A stretch of 64,000 nt of DNA, from the NCBI RefSeq assembly GCF_007097525.1, contig NZ_VKDD01000007.1, positions 1 through 64,000 of the forward strand, in the 5' to 3' direction. Positions 44,165 to 53,688 of this stretch are shown here, piece by piece. This DNA comes from Thalassomonas sp. M1454 (GTDB taxonomy: Bacteria > Pseudomonadota > Gammaproteobacteria > Enterobacterales > Alteromonadaceae). The notes below the pieces were generated by a model, which had not been told where the DNA came from, did not search any database, and worked only from the letters and a program-made list of their open reading frames with translations. Both the position numbers and the translations under genes were made by a program. The stretch's first letter is position 1. Each line of letters opens with the position of its first letter.

Positions 44165-47119
44165 ATGAATGTTAAAAACCTAGCTCTTCTTCCCGTTATT
44201 TTAATTAGCCTATCTCTATGTGTTCTTTCTTCTTGTCATAAGCAAGAACCTAATCTTAAGGTAGATACCCATCAAAAAGAGGAGTTAAGCCAGCAATTTT
44301 ATTTACGAGGAGGCTTTAATAATTGGGGAACAAGTAAACCATTTATAAAAGTTGACGCTAATAGTTACCAAGTGCAATTAGAAATAGGTCTAGGCAGTCA
44401 CGAATATAAAATAGCCACAGAAGATTGGTTAACACAAATAATGATTGCTAATTGCAACGAAGCAATTGTTGATATTGCCAACGACGATTCAAAATCTTAT
44501 CTATTGGCAATTAACCAAACCGAAAATGCCGATCTAATATTAGCTGAGAAGGCAGGTGTCTATACGTTCACATTAGATATAAGCGAGCCAAATAAGCCTA
44601 GGGTGTCGATTAAGCGTTTGCAAGATTTACAAATAATGTCAGACATCAAACATCTTAATGAAGATGTCATGCAACTTGAATTTGATACCGTAACTAACGG
44701 CAAAGAACTTGCTACATTTAGCGAGCAGCTGTTAAGCAATAACCTTAAGCGCTATGTACACTCTACCAGTCAAAGCCTACGCGACCCTGTTCCACAAATT
44801 AATCAGTTTACTGAAGATAAAAACTTTCCTTATACACGAACCAACAATACAGCCTTTGATGCTTTATTTGCCTTAGCCATAGATGAAATGAAGCTCAATT
44901 CTGTCGAAAATATTAACGATGGCGCCTATAATTTTGGCGAGTCTATTTCATGTGATTGTTTTAAAACGGGTGAAAAATGGGATTATGTTTGGACTCGAGA
45001 TTTATCCTATGCGGCTCACTTATCTTTGGGTTTATTAGATCCTGCAAGAGTGCAGAACTCGCTTGAATTTAAACTATCCGGTTTTAGACAAGGGATAACA
45101 AAAGCTGAAAATGTTGCAGGCTCAAATGATGGTGTGCAGATAATTCAAGACACAGGTAGCGGTGGCAGTTGGCCAATAAGTACAGATCGTGTTACTTGGG
45201 CATTTGGTGCTGAATCTGTGTTAAATAGTTTAACCAAGGATAAGCGCACCCAATTTGCCAGTGCAGCCTACAAAGCTTTAGTAAATACCATTGAAAACGA
45301 TCGCTTAGCGGTATTTGATCAGCAACTAGGTTTATATAATGGCGAGCAAAGTTTTTTAGATTGGCGAGAGCAGACTTATGCTGATTGGATAAAAGAAGAT
45401 TTAACCTTTATGGCAACATCAAAATCTATATCAACTAATGTTGGCCACTATCAAGCAATATCATTAACAGCAAAACTTGCTAAAGAATTAGGAAAAAACC
45501 AACAAGCTAAGAAATATTTAGCTTGGGCAAATGAATTAAAGCGTGCGATTAATAAGCACCTCTGGTTAGAAGAATACGGTATGTATAGCAGCTTAACCGC
45601 TGGCCATTTTGATAACACTCCTATGCCAAGATTTGATTGGCTGGGTCAATCATTAGCGATTATTTCAGGTGTGGCAAACGCCAATAAAACAAAAAAAATT
45701 CTGGCTAGTTACCCGCAAGGTCCAATGGGGCCTCCGGTTATTTTCCCGCAGCAACCTAATATTCGAATTTATCATAATAGAGCTATTTGGCCGTTTGTAA
45801 CTGCATATGGTTTAAAAGCTGCAATTGCAGGAAATAATGCCAGTGTTGCCAATAATGCCTACAACTCTTTAATTCGCGGTGCGGCCTTAAACCTATCTAA
45901 TATGGAAAACTTTGAGTGGCTTTCTGGTCAGCCGGTGTGGTTACAAAAACAAGACTTAAATTTATCTGGGCCAGTGATTAATTCTAAACATCAGTTATGG
46001 TCTGTTGCGGGTTATTTAAATATGGTTGTTGAAGGCGTATTTGGTCTGCAAATAAACAACAATAAATTGAATATACAGCCGTACATCACCACAGAGCTTA
46101 AAAGTAGCTACTTTAAAAATGAAAATGATATTAGTTTGCATAACTTTACTTGGCTAAATAAAAGCTTAAATGTAACTTTGCGCTTAGCGGATAAACATCA
46201 GCAGCAAGGTGTTTTTGCGGTAACCTCAATCACCATAAATGGTAAAACGCTTAATGATAAAAGTATTACTATTGAACAGTTAACAGAGCAGTCAAACAAC
46301 ATCATTGTCGAGCTAAATAAAGTTGTTGCAACCAATAGACACATTACTGAAGTAAGCGGCCAACCCGTACTTATTGATAATAAAGTTTTTGCACCATTAG
46401 AGCCAAAAATCGACTTTAAGCAAACAGATTCTGGTACCAAGCTAATTGTGCAAGATAGCGATAACAGTGACGTATTTTATCGAATATTTAAAAATGGTAA
46501 GTTGGCAGTTACTAACTTGTCTAGTAAACAATGGCTAGATAAAGAGGTTGATGGTTTGCAAGCTTGTTATAGCGCAGTAGCCGTGTTTAACGATAGTGGC
46601 TTTGAGTCGCAGCACAGCAATGTTAAGTGTGTTAATCCAGGCCAATATATTTCGGTAAATAGTAAGCAAGTTAATACTAACTTAGACGTCATTAGAGTTA
46701 ACAATAGAGATGTATTACTCGACTTTGGCGCAGCAGCCGATACATTTAAAGTTACCAATATTAGCGTACAACAAAAAGGCTCATACGCTGTTCAAGTTGA
46801 TTATAAAAACATATACAACAAAACCAACACCGGCATAACTGCTGGCGTTAAATGGTTGAAGGTTTTGAATTCTGAAAATAAAGTAGTAAGCCAAGGGGTG
46901 ATCCAACTTCCACATTTAAAGGCTGATTCAGAATCTTTAATGTCAACGCCAGTTTATGCTCAGCTTGAAAAAGGCAAATACACTCTAGAGGTTTCAGACT
47001 TTTATAATATGAGTTATTTAGAAAACAATAAGACATACTCTCAAGCCGGTGGCTTAGATGGCGCCATAAACAAGTTTGATATCTATGGCGTGCGAATAAT
47101 GCCAATTGTTGGTAATTAA
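44165..47119 (+). CDS. Six-hairpin glycosidase-like lipoprotein with N-terminal starch-type module
   Basis: 984 residues. Lipoprotein signal with lipobox LSSC (Cys24). Residues about 45-150 resemble an E-set/CBM48-like module as found in pullulanases (FYLRGGFNNWG, VQLEIGLGSHEYKIA). The middle (about 215-660) looks like an (alpha/alpha)6 barrel glycoside hydrolase: KWDYVWTRDLSYAAHLSLG, DRVTWAFGAES, YGMYSSLTAG, NRAIWPFVTAYG. The C-terminal third is beta-rich (QKGSYAVQVDYKN). It probably hydrolyses an alpha-glucan or related oligosaccharide in the periplasm or at the surface. The exact GH family and specificity are unknown. No ribosome site is evident; it is a solitary gene. Confidence 0.75.
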   Translation: MNVKNLALLPVILISLSLCVLSSCHKQEPNLKVDTHQKEELSQQFYLRGGFNNWGTSKPFIKVDANSYQVQLEIGLGSHEYKIATEDWLTQIMIANCNEAIVDIANDDSKSYLLAINQTENADLILAEKAGVYTFTLDISEPNKPRVSIKRLQDLQIMSDIKHLNEDVMQLEFDTVTNGKELATFSEQLLSNNLKRYVHSTSQSLRDPVPQINQFTEDKNFPYTRTNNTAFDALFALAIDEMKLNSVENINDGAYNFGESISCDCFKTGEKWDYVWTRDLSYAAHLSLGLLDPARVQNSLEFKLSGFRQGITKAENVAGSNDGVQIIQDTGSGGSWPISTDRVTWAFGAESVLNSLTKDKRTQFASAAYKALVNTIENDRLAVFDQQLGLYNGEQSFLDWREQTYADWIKEDLTFMATSKSISTNVGHYQAISLTAKLAKELGKNQQAKKYLAWANELKRAINKHLWLEEYGMYSSLTAGHFDNTPMPRFDWLGQSLAIISGVANANKTKKILASYPQGPMGPPVIFPQQPNIRIYHNRAIWPFVTAYGLKAAIAGNNASVANNAYNSLIRGAALNLSNMENFEWLSGQPVWLQKQDLNLSGPVINSKHQLWSVAGYLNMVVEGVFGLQINNNKLNIQPYITTELKSSYFKNENDISLHNFTWLNKSLNVTLRLADKHQQQGVFAVTSITINGKTLNDKSITIEQLTEQSNNIIVELNKVVATNRHITEVSGQPVLIDNKVFAPLEPKIDFKQTDSGTKLIVQDSDNSDVFYRIFKNGKLAVTNLSSKQWLDKEVDGLQACYSAVAVFNDSGFESQHSNVKCVNPGQYISVNSKQVNTNLDVIRVNNRDVLLDFGAAADTFKVTNISVQQKGSYAVQVDYKNIYNKTNTGITAGVKWLKVLNSENKVVSQGVIQLPHLKADSESLMSTPVYAQLEKGKYTLEVSDFYNMSYLENNKTYSQAGGLDGAINKFDIYGVRIMPIVGN

Positions 47120-47171
47120 TTTTGATGATTTAGTGTCAGATAATCTTACAAGTATCTTTATTTTCAAAAAA

Positions 47172-47199
47172 CTAAATGAGCAATTATTTGCTCATTTAG
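47172..47199 (-). terminator. Terminator between glycosidase and DUF3718 genes
   Basis: Perfect 12-bp stem ctaaatgagcaa/ttgctcatttag with loop ttat. On the minus strand it is followed by six T's, serving the DUF3718 gene; on the plus strand the tail is poor. Confidence 0.75.
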
Positions 47200-47208
47200 C
47201 TTATCAAG

Positions 47209-47574
47209 TTAGTTAGCTGTATGGTTTAACTCTGCACTGACGAATACCTTTGAATCTATTGTCGGTTGCAATGCAAACTCAGTGATAGATGTTGGTGATT
47301 TACTGTGTCTATTTAAAAATGAGCTGTTGCGTTCCGCTTGGTAATACTGGGCAAACTCTGCAATAGGCATATTATTACAAAAAATAAAATTAGCCGCTTG
47401 TTGGTAGGTAAAACCGTAATATTTAATTTTACCTCTAAACCTTAAATGCTTGTCGGTAACAGAAGATACACATACTTTAGTTGCGTTGCTTTTATCTTCA
47501 CCTACAAATTCAATATTGGCGTAGCTACCAAAGGCAAGGGTACTTGTAATGATTAAAATCAATATACGAAACAT
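47209..47574 (-). CDS. DUF3718 secreted protein
   Basis: 121 residues with a Sec signal peptide (about 1-19, ending SYANI). The region VCVSSVTDKHLRFRGKIKYYG, followed by FIFCNNMPIAEFAQYYQ, fits the small periplasmic DUF3718 family of Alteromonadales. Two cysteines (in KVCVSS and FCNNM) could form a disulfide. Function unknown. Ribosome site gaggt before ATG. Confidence 0.8.
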   Translation of the reverse strand: MFRILILIITSTLAFGSYANIEFVGEDKSNATKVCVSSVTDKHLRFRGKIKYYGFTYQQAANFIFCNNMPIAEFAQYYQAERNSSFLNRHSKSPTSITEFALQPTIDSKVFVSAELNHTAN

Positions 47575-47822
47575 AAAACCTCCAGAAATATTTTAATGAG
47601 ATGTTTATATTTTTTTTATTGTTATTACATAAAATGAATAGGCATTACTGCATTAAATAAGACCTTAAAAACTACCTTTTGTTTCATCTTATTTATTATT
47701 TTACGTTCGATATTGTTTTTAGATCACTTTATGTTATTGACTCAAAAAGTGTTGGTTTGCAATTTGTATTGTGATTTTTTATTCAATAAATAGTGAATAA
47801 AGACATTATATGTAATAGATAC

Positions 47823-48719
47823 TCACGGCATAGCTCTAAAAAAGCTTCTCAACCAACTATGCTTTAAATTGTTATTGTGTTTTTGGTGCCAAATACACTT
47901 TATCGGCAACTTTGGTAGAGGGAAAGGGCATTCTTTCATAGTTAAAGAGCTTTTGTTTACTGCGTGTTGGGCAAGTGTTTTAGGCAAAAAGGCAATTAAA
48001 TTTGTGTTAACAACTAGGCTAGCTTGCAATTCTAACGACTTGGTATACATACCTATTTTTCTTGAAAAATCATTATTTCTAGCATAAACATCAATAGGAT
48101 CAACTTTGGCATCGAGCAAAGAAAGTTTAATATGTTCATGTTGATAAATCTCTGCAATAGTCCAGTTTTGTAAAGCAGGGTGTTCCTTATCAAGTAAGCA
48201 CACTAAACTGTCTTCGTAAAACAGGTGGCTTTCAAAACACCTATTGGTGTTCAATCCAGAGCCAATTACCAGATCAATTTGCCCATTATCCATTAAGTCA
48301 GGCCAGCTAGGTTCATACCCAATAATCGATAACTTTACTTTTGGTGCAGCGAGTTTAATTTTTTTCAAAATATCGGTTAACAAATTCATCGCTATAAAAT
48401 CATGAGTCATGATCGTTATCGTTGCATCTAAATTATCTAGGTCTAAGGTATCTTCATCAAAAAGTTTGTTAATTTTTTCAATAATGCAATCTATTTCTTT
48501 AGCAAGCTCTTCTGCTTTATGCGTTGGATATATGCCAGAGGCATTACGCTCAAATAAGCGTTCATTAAAAGTATCTCTTAAGCGAGATAGTGAATGACTC
48601 ATTGCTGATTGACTAACATTCATCCTTTTAGCGCTTCGGCCAACATGGCGCTCTTCAAATAATACTTGGAAAGTTTTAAGCAGATTAAAATCGACATTAG
48701 CTATATTAGTTTTATTCAT
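47823..48719 (-). CDS. LysR-family transcriptional regulator
   Basis: 298 residues. N-terminal helix-turn-helix: LLKTFQVLFEERHVGRSAKR, then NVSQSAMSHSLSRLRDTF. The effector domain runs from about residue 95. It resembles the PcpR/NahR/LeuO-type subgroup by its NVDFNLLKTFQ start. It is divergent from the porin-led catabolic run with a 251-bp shared region, the classical layout for a LysR activator of that operon. The inducer is presumably a pathway substrate. Confidence 0.93.
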   Translation of the reverse strand: MNKTNIANVDFNLLKTFQVLFEERHVGRSAKRMNVSQSAMSHSLSRLRDTFNERLFERNASGIYPTHKAEELAKEIDCIIEKINKLFDEDTLDLDNLDATITIMTHDFIAMNLLTDILKKIKLAAPKVKLSIIGYEPSWPDLMDNGQIDLVIGSGLNTNRCFESHLFYEDSLVCLLDKEHPALQNWTIAEIYQHEHIKLSLLDAKVDPIDVYARNNDFSRKIGMYTKSLELQASLVVNTNLIAFLPKTLAQHAVNKSSLTMKECPFPLPKLPIKCIWHQKHNNNLKHSWLRSFFRAMP

Positions 48720-48762
48720 AACGTTTATTAGTATTTATCATTTTCGTTAATAGGAAGTATAA

Positions 48763-48783
48763 ACTACCTTAATTAATAGTAGT
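48763..48783. promoter_or_regulatory. Candidate LysR operator
   Basis: Dyad ACTAC-N11-GTAGT lies 44 bp upstream of the LysR start, in the shared divergent region. The size and symmetry suit a LysR-type recognition site, but only one copy is seen. Confidence 0.4.
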
Positions 48784-48970
48784 GCTAATTTTTTAATATT
48801 TTTATAAAAATCATTAACTAGCAAGTAAATATTGAAGACTTAAACTATCTTTTAGTTGTTCACTTAAACATCAAGCTACCTATTTATGATGTAACGAATG
48901 ATTTTGTTGAACTAAACCTAAAAATAATAATTAACACTAAAAAATATCAAGCTAGAGACTTACAGGGATT

Positions 48971-50113
48971 ATGCAGAATTTAATAATAAAAATACTATTA
49001 CTTATGGCTATCTTCTTTATGTCTAATGCCTACGCACTAGAGATATATAAAGATGATCAAAACTCTGTTGCATTAAGAGGTTTTTTTTCAGGGCTGTATA
49101 TCAACTCGGATACTAGTGATGAAATCAGCGATGCTGGATCAAGATGGGGCATAGATTATACAAGAGCGATAGAAAATGATTGGACTGTTGGCTTAACTTT
49201 AGAGTGGGGCCTTAACTTTGAGAACAATAAAAACTTTACTTTAAATGGTTCTAATCAAGCGCCACAAGGTTCAAGTGATGATGTGATGTTTGCCCGCCTT
49301 GGCTACATATCTTTTAGCCATGATGACTACGGCACTATAGGAATAGGCAAGCAATGGGCGGCTTATTTCGATGCTACAGCTGGTACCGATGTATTTAATT
49401 ATTGGGTTAACTTAGGTAGTGGTGCATTTAATCTTAACAGTGATGGTGGAATTTCAGGCACAGGTAGAGCAGAACAATCAATCGTTTGGAGAAAAACCTA
49501 CGGTAACTTAAAACTAGCAGCGCAAGTTCAAGCTAAAGATGAGCCTGTTGTATTAGAGCTAGATCCAAACAGTCCAGGTTTTGGCCTATTAAATGGTGAA
49601 ACTATTGCCACAGTTGGTAATGGCTATGGATTTTCAGCAATGTATGCCTGGCAAAATTTTACATTAGGTTTTGGACACAATAATAATGAAATCGAGCTTG
49701 CCCCTATTGTTGGTGGAGGTAGTGAAGATGATGTTATTTCTGCTGTTTCACTTACCTACGGAACCTTTGGCACTGTAGGGTTTTATGCATCGGCAATGGC
49801 GGCACAATCTGAAAATCATGAGATTGATAATACTGGTAGGTATTTCGATGCACTCGGGTCTGAATTTGTACTGCGCTATCAATTTGACAGTGGCTTTGCG
49901 CCTTATGTGGGATTTAACCGAGTAGAAGAGGATGATTCATCTTATCTAGGTGAGTATGAGTTTCATGTGAATATCATCGGCGCTGATTATTTATTACAAA
50001 ACTTACATGCCAAATTATTTGCCGAAGTAGCTATTCACGATACTACCTATTCGTTAGGTAATGAATTTGACGAAACCGAGTTTGTTATTGGCGCAACATT
50101 CTTTTTATTCTAA
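48971..50113 (+). CDS. General porin (gram-negative, 16-strand type)
   Basis: 380 residues. Signal peptide about 1-22 (ending SNAYAL), then alternating strands with porin marks: VALRGFFSGLYINSD, SRWGIDYTRAIENDWTVGLTLEWGLNF, ARLGYISFSHDDYGTIGIGKQW, SIVWRKTYGNLKLAAQVQ, and a C-terminal strand ending GATFFLF with the terminal Phe needed for Bam insertion. The protein presumably admits the substrate of this locus to the periplasm. Good ribosome site (caggga). First gene of the run to 56952. Confidence 0.9.
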   Translation: MQNLIIKILLLMAIFFMSNAYALEIYKDDQNSVALRGFFSGLYINSDTSDEISDAGSRWGIDYTRAIENDWTVGLTLEWGLNFENNKNFTLNGSNQAPQGSSDDVMFARLGYISFSHDDYGTIGIGKQWAAYFDATAGTDVFNYWVNLGSGAFNLNSDGGISGTGRAEQSIVWRKTYGNLKLAAQVQAKDEPVVLELDPNSPGFGLLNGETIATVGNGYGFSAMYAWQNFTLGFGHNNNEIELAPIVGGGSEDDVISAVSLTYGTFGTVGFYASAMAAQSENHEIDNTGRYFDALGSEFVLRYQFDSGFAPYVGFNRVEEDDSSYLGEYEFHVNIIGADYLLQNLHAKLFAEVAIHDTTYSLGNEFDETEFVIGATFFLF

Positions 50114-50131
50114 TTAACAGAGACACAGCTC

Positions 50132-50971
50132 ATGAAAATTAATACTAATAAGCTACTCAAATATACTTTTATACTATCAGGGGCTTTTTTTACTAATTTA
50201 GCCATTGCCAATGATGCTGATGAAGCTGCGAAAGAATTAGCAAACCCAAATACGGCGTTCGCCAGTTTAAATATTAAACCTCAATATATTGCTTTCAAAA
50301 ATGAAAATGGTGAAGACTTTGAAGAAACAAGTTTATTGTTTCAACCTGTCTTACCCTTTCCAAGAGATGACGGTTCAAAAATAATTGTTCGACCTGCTAT
50401 TACAGCCGTTGAAGATAACGGTTTTGGTGAATCAGGTATGAAAGATATCTCTTCTGATGTGTTTTATGCACTACCTACCGTTGTCGAAGATAGTATTGCA
50501 ACTATTGAAGGTTTTGGTGCGTTATTTTCTTTGCCTACAGGCTCTAGTGACTTAGGCCAAGGTGAAGTGACGTCAATAGGTGCATCTTATATTTTAGGTA
50601 AAATAGCCGCTGATAATATTAAATTATTTTTTCCTCAACACTTGGTTAGTGTTGATGAAGGTGATCTAGGTAATTCGGGTAAAGTGAATCTTACTACGAT
50701 CCAACTTGGCTATATTAAGTTACCTGGTGGTGGTTGGAATTATGGTACCGGTCCAAAAATCAAATATAACTGGGAAGCAGAAAGTGGTGAAGAATGGACC
50801 GTACCACTGAATTTCAGCATAGGTAAAACAACCGTTTTAGGTGACCGACCATGGAAGTTTAGTTTGGAATTTGATTATTTTGTTGTGACCCCTGAACCGA
50901 TTGGCCCTGAATACCAAATCACATTCACCATTACCCCGGTAGTGCAAAATACTTTAGCAAATTGGTTTTAA
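50132..50971 (+). CDS. Predicted outer-membrane beta-barrel protein, unknown family
   Basis: 279 residues with a signal peptide (about 1-26, ending NLAIAND). The mature part alternates aromatic and polar residues with glycine turns (SLLFQPVLPFPRDDGS, FGALFSLPTGSSDLGQGEV, GGGWNYGTGPKIKYNW) and ends QNTLANWF with a terminal Phe, as in barrel proteins. It looks like the neutral-zone 'transporter' family found beside catabolic genes, but I cannot name it. It lies 18 bp after the porin gene and 16 bp before the first dipeptidase. Confidence 0.75.
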   Translation: MKINTNKLLKYTFILSGAFFTNLAIANDADEAAKELANPNTAFASLNIKPQYIAFKNENGEDFEETSLLFQPVLPFPRDDGSKIIVRPAITAVEDNGFGESGMKDISSDVFYALPTVVEDSIATIEGFGALFSLPTGSSDLGQGEVTSIGASYILGKIAADNIKLFFPQHLVSVDEGDLGNSGKVNLTTIQLGYIKLPGGGWNYGTGPKIKYNWEAESGEEWTVPLNFSIGKTTVLGDRPWKFSLEFDYFVVTPEPIGPEYQITFTITPVVQNTLANWF

Positions 50972-50987
50972 TTAAATAGGAGGTTTT

Positions 50988-52289
50988 ATGGAGATTAATA
51001 GTTCTCGTTTTACTCGAAAAATATTATCTTTAAGCGTTTTAGCTTCATTGATAGCTTGTACTTCAACAAGCGCTGATACAAGTGTAAAAATTCAACCAAG
51101 GCCTGAAAGTGCGCCTACGGCAATGACCCCATCAAAGCCATTTAATCTGGCCGAACGACCTACAGAACCTGCTAAATTTGAAAAATACATCCAATATTTA
51201 CTTGATGTTGCAGAACCTCGTACACCTGCACAACTAAAAGAAGATGATGAAATTAAAGGCCGCTATAAAGACGTAATGATTGTCGATAGCCTTTGGGTAG
51301 GGGCACCTGACTTCCCTGCAGGGTTTACCGCAGATCTTTACGACCAAAGTATGCAAGAGTCTTTGGACAATAAGTTTAACGTAGTCTCTGCTACTGTCAC
51401 CAATGCTGGGCCTGATACAGCAGATGTTGTAAAGGCTCGAATGGAAAAAGCAAATAAGCATTGGGCAGAGCAACCTAATAGATACCTGCAAGTAAAAACA
51501 ATTGACGATTTTTATAAGGCAAAAAAGGAAAGTAAGTTAGGTGTTTTTCATAATTTCCAAGGCATGTTACCGCTAAGTCAAACAGGCGATAAAAAAGAAA
51601 TTAGCCAAAATATGGAAATGTTTTATGACTTAGGTATGCGCCAATTAATGTTTACCTACAATATTGATACTGTTTATGCGGACGGTGGAGTGTCAAATTC
51701 TGATGGCACTGATCAAGGAGTTCATGAAGCAGGCTTCCATACTATTAAAGAGGCCAACCGTTTAGGTATTGCTTTAGACTGCTCACACTCTTCCAACGAA
51801 ACATGTGTAGAAGCTGCGCAATATAGTAATGCGCCTATTATGCTTTCACACTCAAATTCAGACATGCTGCAACCTATAGACAGAAACGCATCAGATAAAG
51901 CAATTATGGCAGTAGCATCTACAGGTGGTGTTGTCTGCATTAATTTTATTGGCGGCTTTTTAAACCCCGTTGCTGATGCTTCACCGTTCCAAATAGCCAA
52001 ACATGCTGAACATATTAAAAACCTAGTCGGCGCAGAACACGTATGCGCAGGTTCTGATTATGTATGGAACTATGCCGATACATTACTTTGGATTTTAAAT
52101 AACCCGCAAAACTTTCCTGTAGAAATGGGCTACGCTACGCCATCGCATATGGGTAAACCGAAAGAGGTTTGGGGGGCAGCTCGTGTACTTGAGGAGACTT
52201 ACGGTTGGACCCAAGAAGAGGTTGCCGGTTTTTTAGGTGAAAACTTAGTGCGTTTCTATGAGCAAGTGTGGAGCATGAGACAAGAATAA
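50988..52289 (+). CDS. M19 (renal dipeptidase-like) lipoprotein, copy 1
   Basis: 433 residues. Lipobox SLIAC places an acylated Cys at 24. The M19 TIM barrel is recognisable by LGMRQLMFTYNI, the second-site histidines in DCSHSS (His267) and MLSHSN (His288), GGVVCINFIGGF, and the Asp of AGSDY (Asp357). Where M19 enzymes carry the His-x-Asp pair and the bridging Glu, this protein has VDSLWVG (99-105) and HNFQG (188-192). A metal-depleted or altered active site is possible. Strong ribosome site (aggagg). The next gene is a paralogue. Confidence 0.88.
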   Translation: MEINSSRFTRKILSLSVLASLIACTSTSADTSVKIQPRPESAPTAMTPSKPFNLAERPTEPAKFEKYIQYLLDVAEPRTPAQLKEDDEIKGRYKDVMIVDSLWVGAPDFPAGFTADLYDQSMQESLDNKFNVVSATVTNAGPDTADVVKARMEKANKHWAEQPNRYLQVKTIDDFYKAKKESKLGVFHNFQGMLPLSQTGDKKEISQNMEMFYDLGMRQLMFTYNIDTVYADGGVSNSDGTDQGVHEAGFHTIKEANRLGIALDCSHSSNETCVEAAQYSNAPIMLSHSNSDMLQPIDRNASDKAIMAVASTGGVVCINFIGGFLNPVADASPFQIAKHAEHIKNLVGAEHVCAGSDYVWNYADTLLWILNNPQNFPVEMGYATPSHMGKPKEVWGAARVLEETYGWTQEEVAGFLGENLVRFYEQVWSMRQE

Positions 52290-52372
52290 AAGCACGTTTT
52301 GTTGAACTGAACAAATTACTAACAAAGTTAATTTAATAGTTAACTTTGTAATTTACTTAACAAGGATTAAAG

Positions 52373-53656
52373 ATGAATTTGAAACAAACTCTAACAATAA
52401 GTCTTTCACTAGTGGCTATGTCCTGTAGTGCAGACAGCACTCAAAAGGTTACCAAGGTTGAGTATAATAAAGAAAAAATGCAGCAATCTATGCTAGAGCC
52501 TGTTCCGTTTATTGATAAAGCGGCAAAAGCTCGACCAGCGCTTGATGCAAGTTCTGAAGAAATTGAAGCGTACGTACAGTACCTTTACGATGTATCGGTA
52601 CCAAGAACACCAGAAGAAATAGCAGGCGATAAAGCCGTTATGGCTCGTTACAAAGACGCTTATAACTTAGACAGCTTATTTATTGGTACACCTGCTGGCT
52701 TTCCCGCGATGTTTACGCCAGAGCAATTTGATGTTTATGCTGGTCTTTCTAAAAAAGCTAATTTTGATGCTTTATCATTAACCATTTCTAATGGCTCAGA
52801 TTCATCTATCGAGTATACCTATAACACCATCCAAAAAACGACGGAATATATTAAAAAGCATAGCGATAAATACCTTCACATCACGACAATATCAGACTTT
52901 GAGAAAGCAAAAAAAGAAGGGAAACTTGGAATTCATTATAACTTTCAAAGTATGAATGCATTTGGCGATGAATCTAACTTTATCGAAAATATTCGCAAGT
53001 ATTACGAGTTAGGTATTAGACAAGTTAATTTTACCTATAACAAAGATAACCTGTATGGCGGTGGCGGGGTATCTAATGGTGACGGCTCGAACGACGGCGT
53101 TTCTGAATTAGGTGTCAAAGCGATTCAAGAAATGAACAAGCTTGGGATGATTGTTGATTGCTCCCACTCATCTAATCAAACCTGTATTGATGCTTCTGTT
53201 GCATCGGCAAAACCCGTGATTATGTCTCATTCAAATGTTGGTACTTTAATGCCTATTGACCGTAATGTTTCAGACCAAGCAATGCGTGCTATTGCTTCAA
53301 CAGGTGGCGTTATTTGTACTAACTTTATCGGTGGCTTTTTAAATAAGCATGCAATGGCTCGCCCAACCGATATTGCCAAACACGTGCAATACGTACGTGA
53401 TTTAGTTGGCGTAGAAGCAACCTGTGCAGGCTCAGATTATGTTTATAACCTAAATGACTTAAACAAATGGATATTAGCTAATCCTGACCAATTTCCACCT
53501 GAAATGGGCTATGCATCACCTTCTCAACTAGGCTTACCAAGTGAAATTTGGGGTGTTGTACGCGTATTGGAAGACAGATACAACTGGACAGAAGAAGAAG
53601 TACGCATGTTCTTAGGTGATAACCTACTACGTGTGTATGCGGCGAACTGGAAATAG
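52373..53656 (+). CDS. M19 (renal dipeptidase-like) lipoprotein, copy 2
   Basis: 427 residues, paralogous to the preceding gene over its whole length (shared SHSSNxTC, LMPIDRN-like, GGFLN, CAGSDY and EMGYA segments). Lipobox VAMSC gives lipid attachment at Cys18. It shares the unusual lack of the N-terminal His-x-Asp motif, having LDSLFIG instead. It keeps DCSHSS, IMSHSN and AGSDY. The pair suggests duplication followed by specialisation on related peptide-like substrates. Ribosome site aagga. Confidence 0.88.
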   Translation: MNLKQTLTISLSLVAMSCSADSTQKVTKVEYNKEKMQQSMLEPVPFIDKAAKARPALDASSEEIEAYVQYLYDVSVPRTPEEIAGDKAVMARYKDAYNLDSLFIGTPAGFPAMFTPEQFDVYAGLSKKANFDALSLTISNGSDSSIEYTYNTIQKTTEYIKKHSDKYLHITTISDFEKAKKEGKLGIHYNFQSMNAFGDESNFIENIRKYYELGIRQVNFTYNKDNLYGGGGVSNGDGSNDGVSELGVKAIQEMNKLGMIVDCSHSSNQTCIDASVASAKPVIMSHSNVGTLMPIDRNVSDQAMRAIASTGGVICTNFIGGFLNKHAMARPTDIAKHVQYVRDLVGVEATCAGSDYVYNLNDLNKWILANPDQFPPEMGYASPSQLGLPSEIWGVVRVLEDRYNWTEEEVRMFLGDNLLRVYAANWK

Positions 53657-53688
53657 GCAGTCGGTAACTTAACGAAGAGATAACTAGC

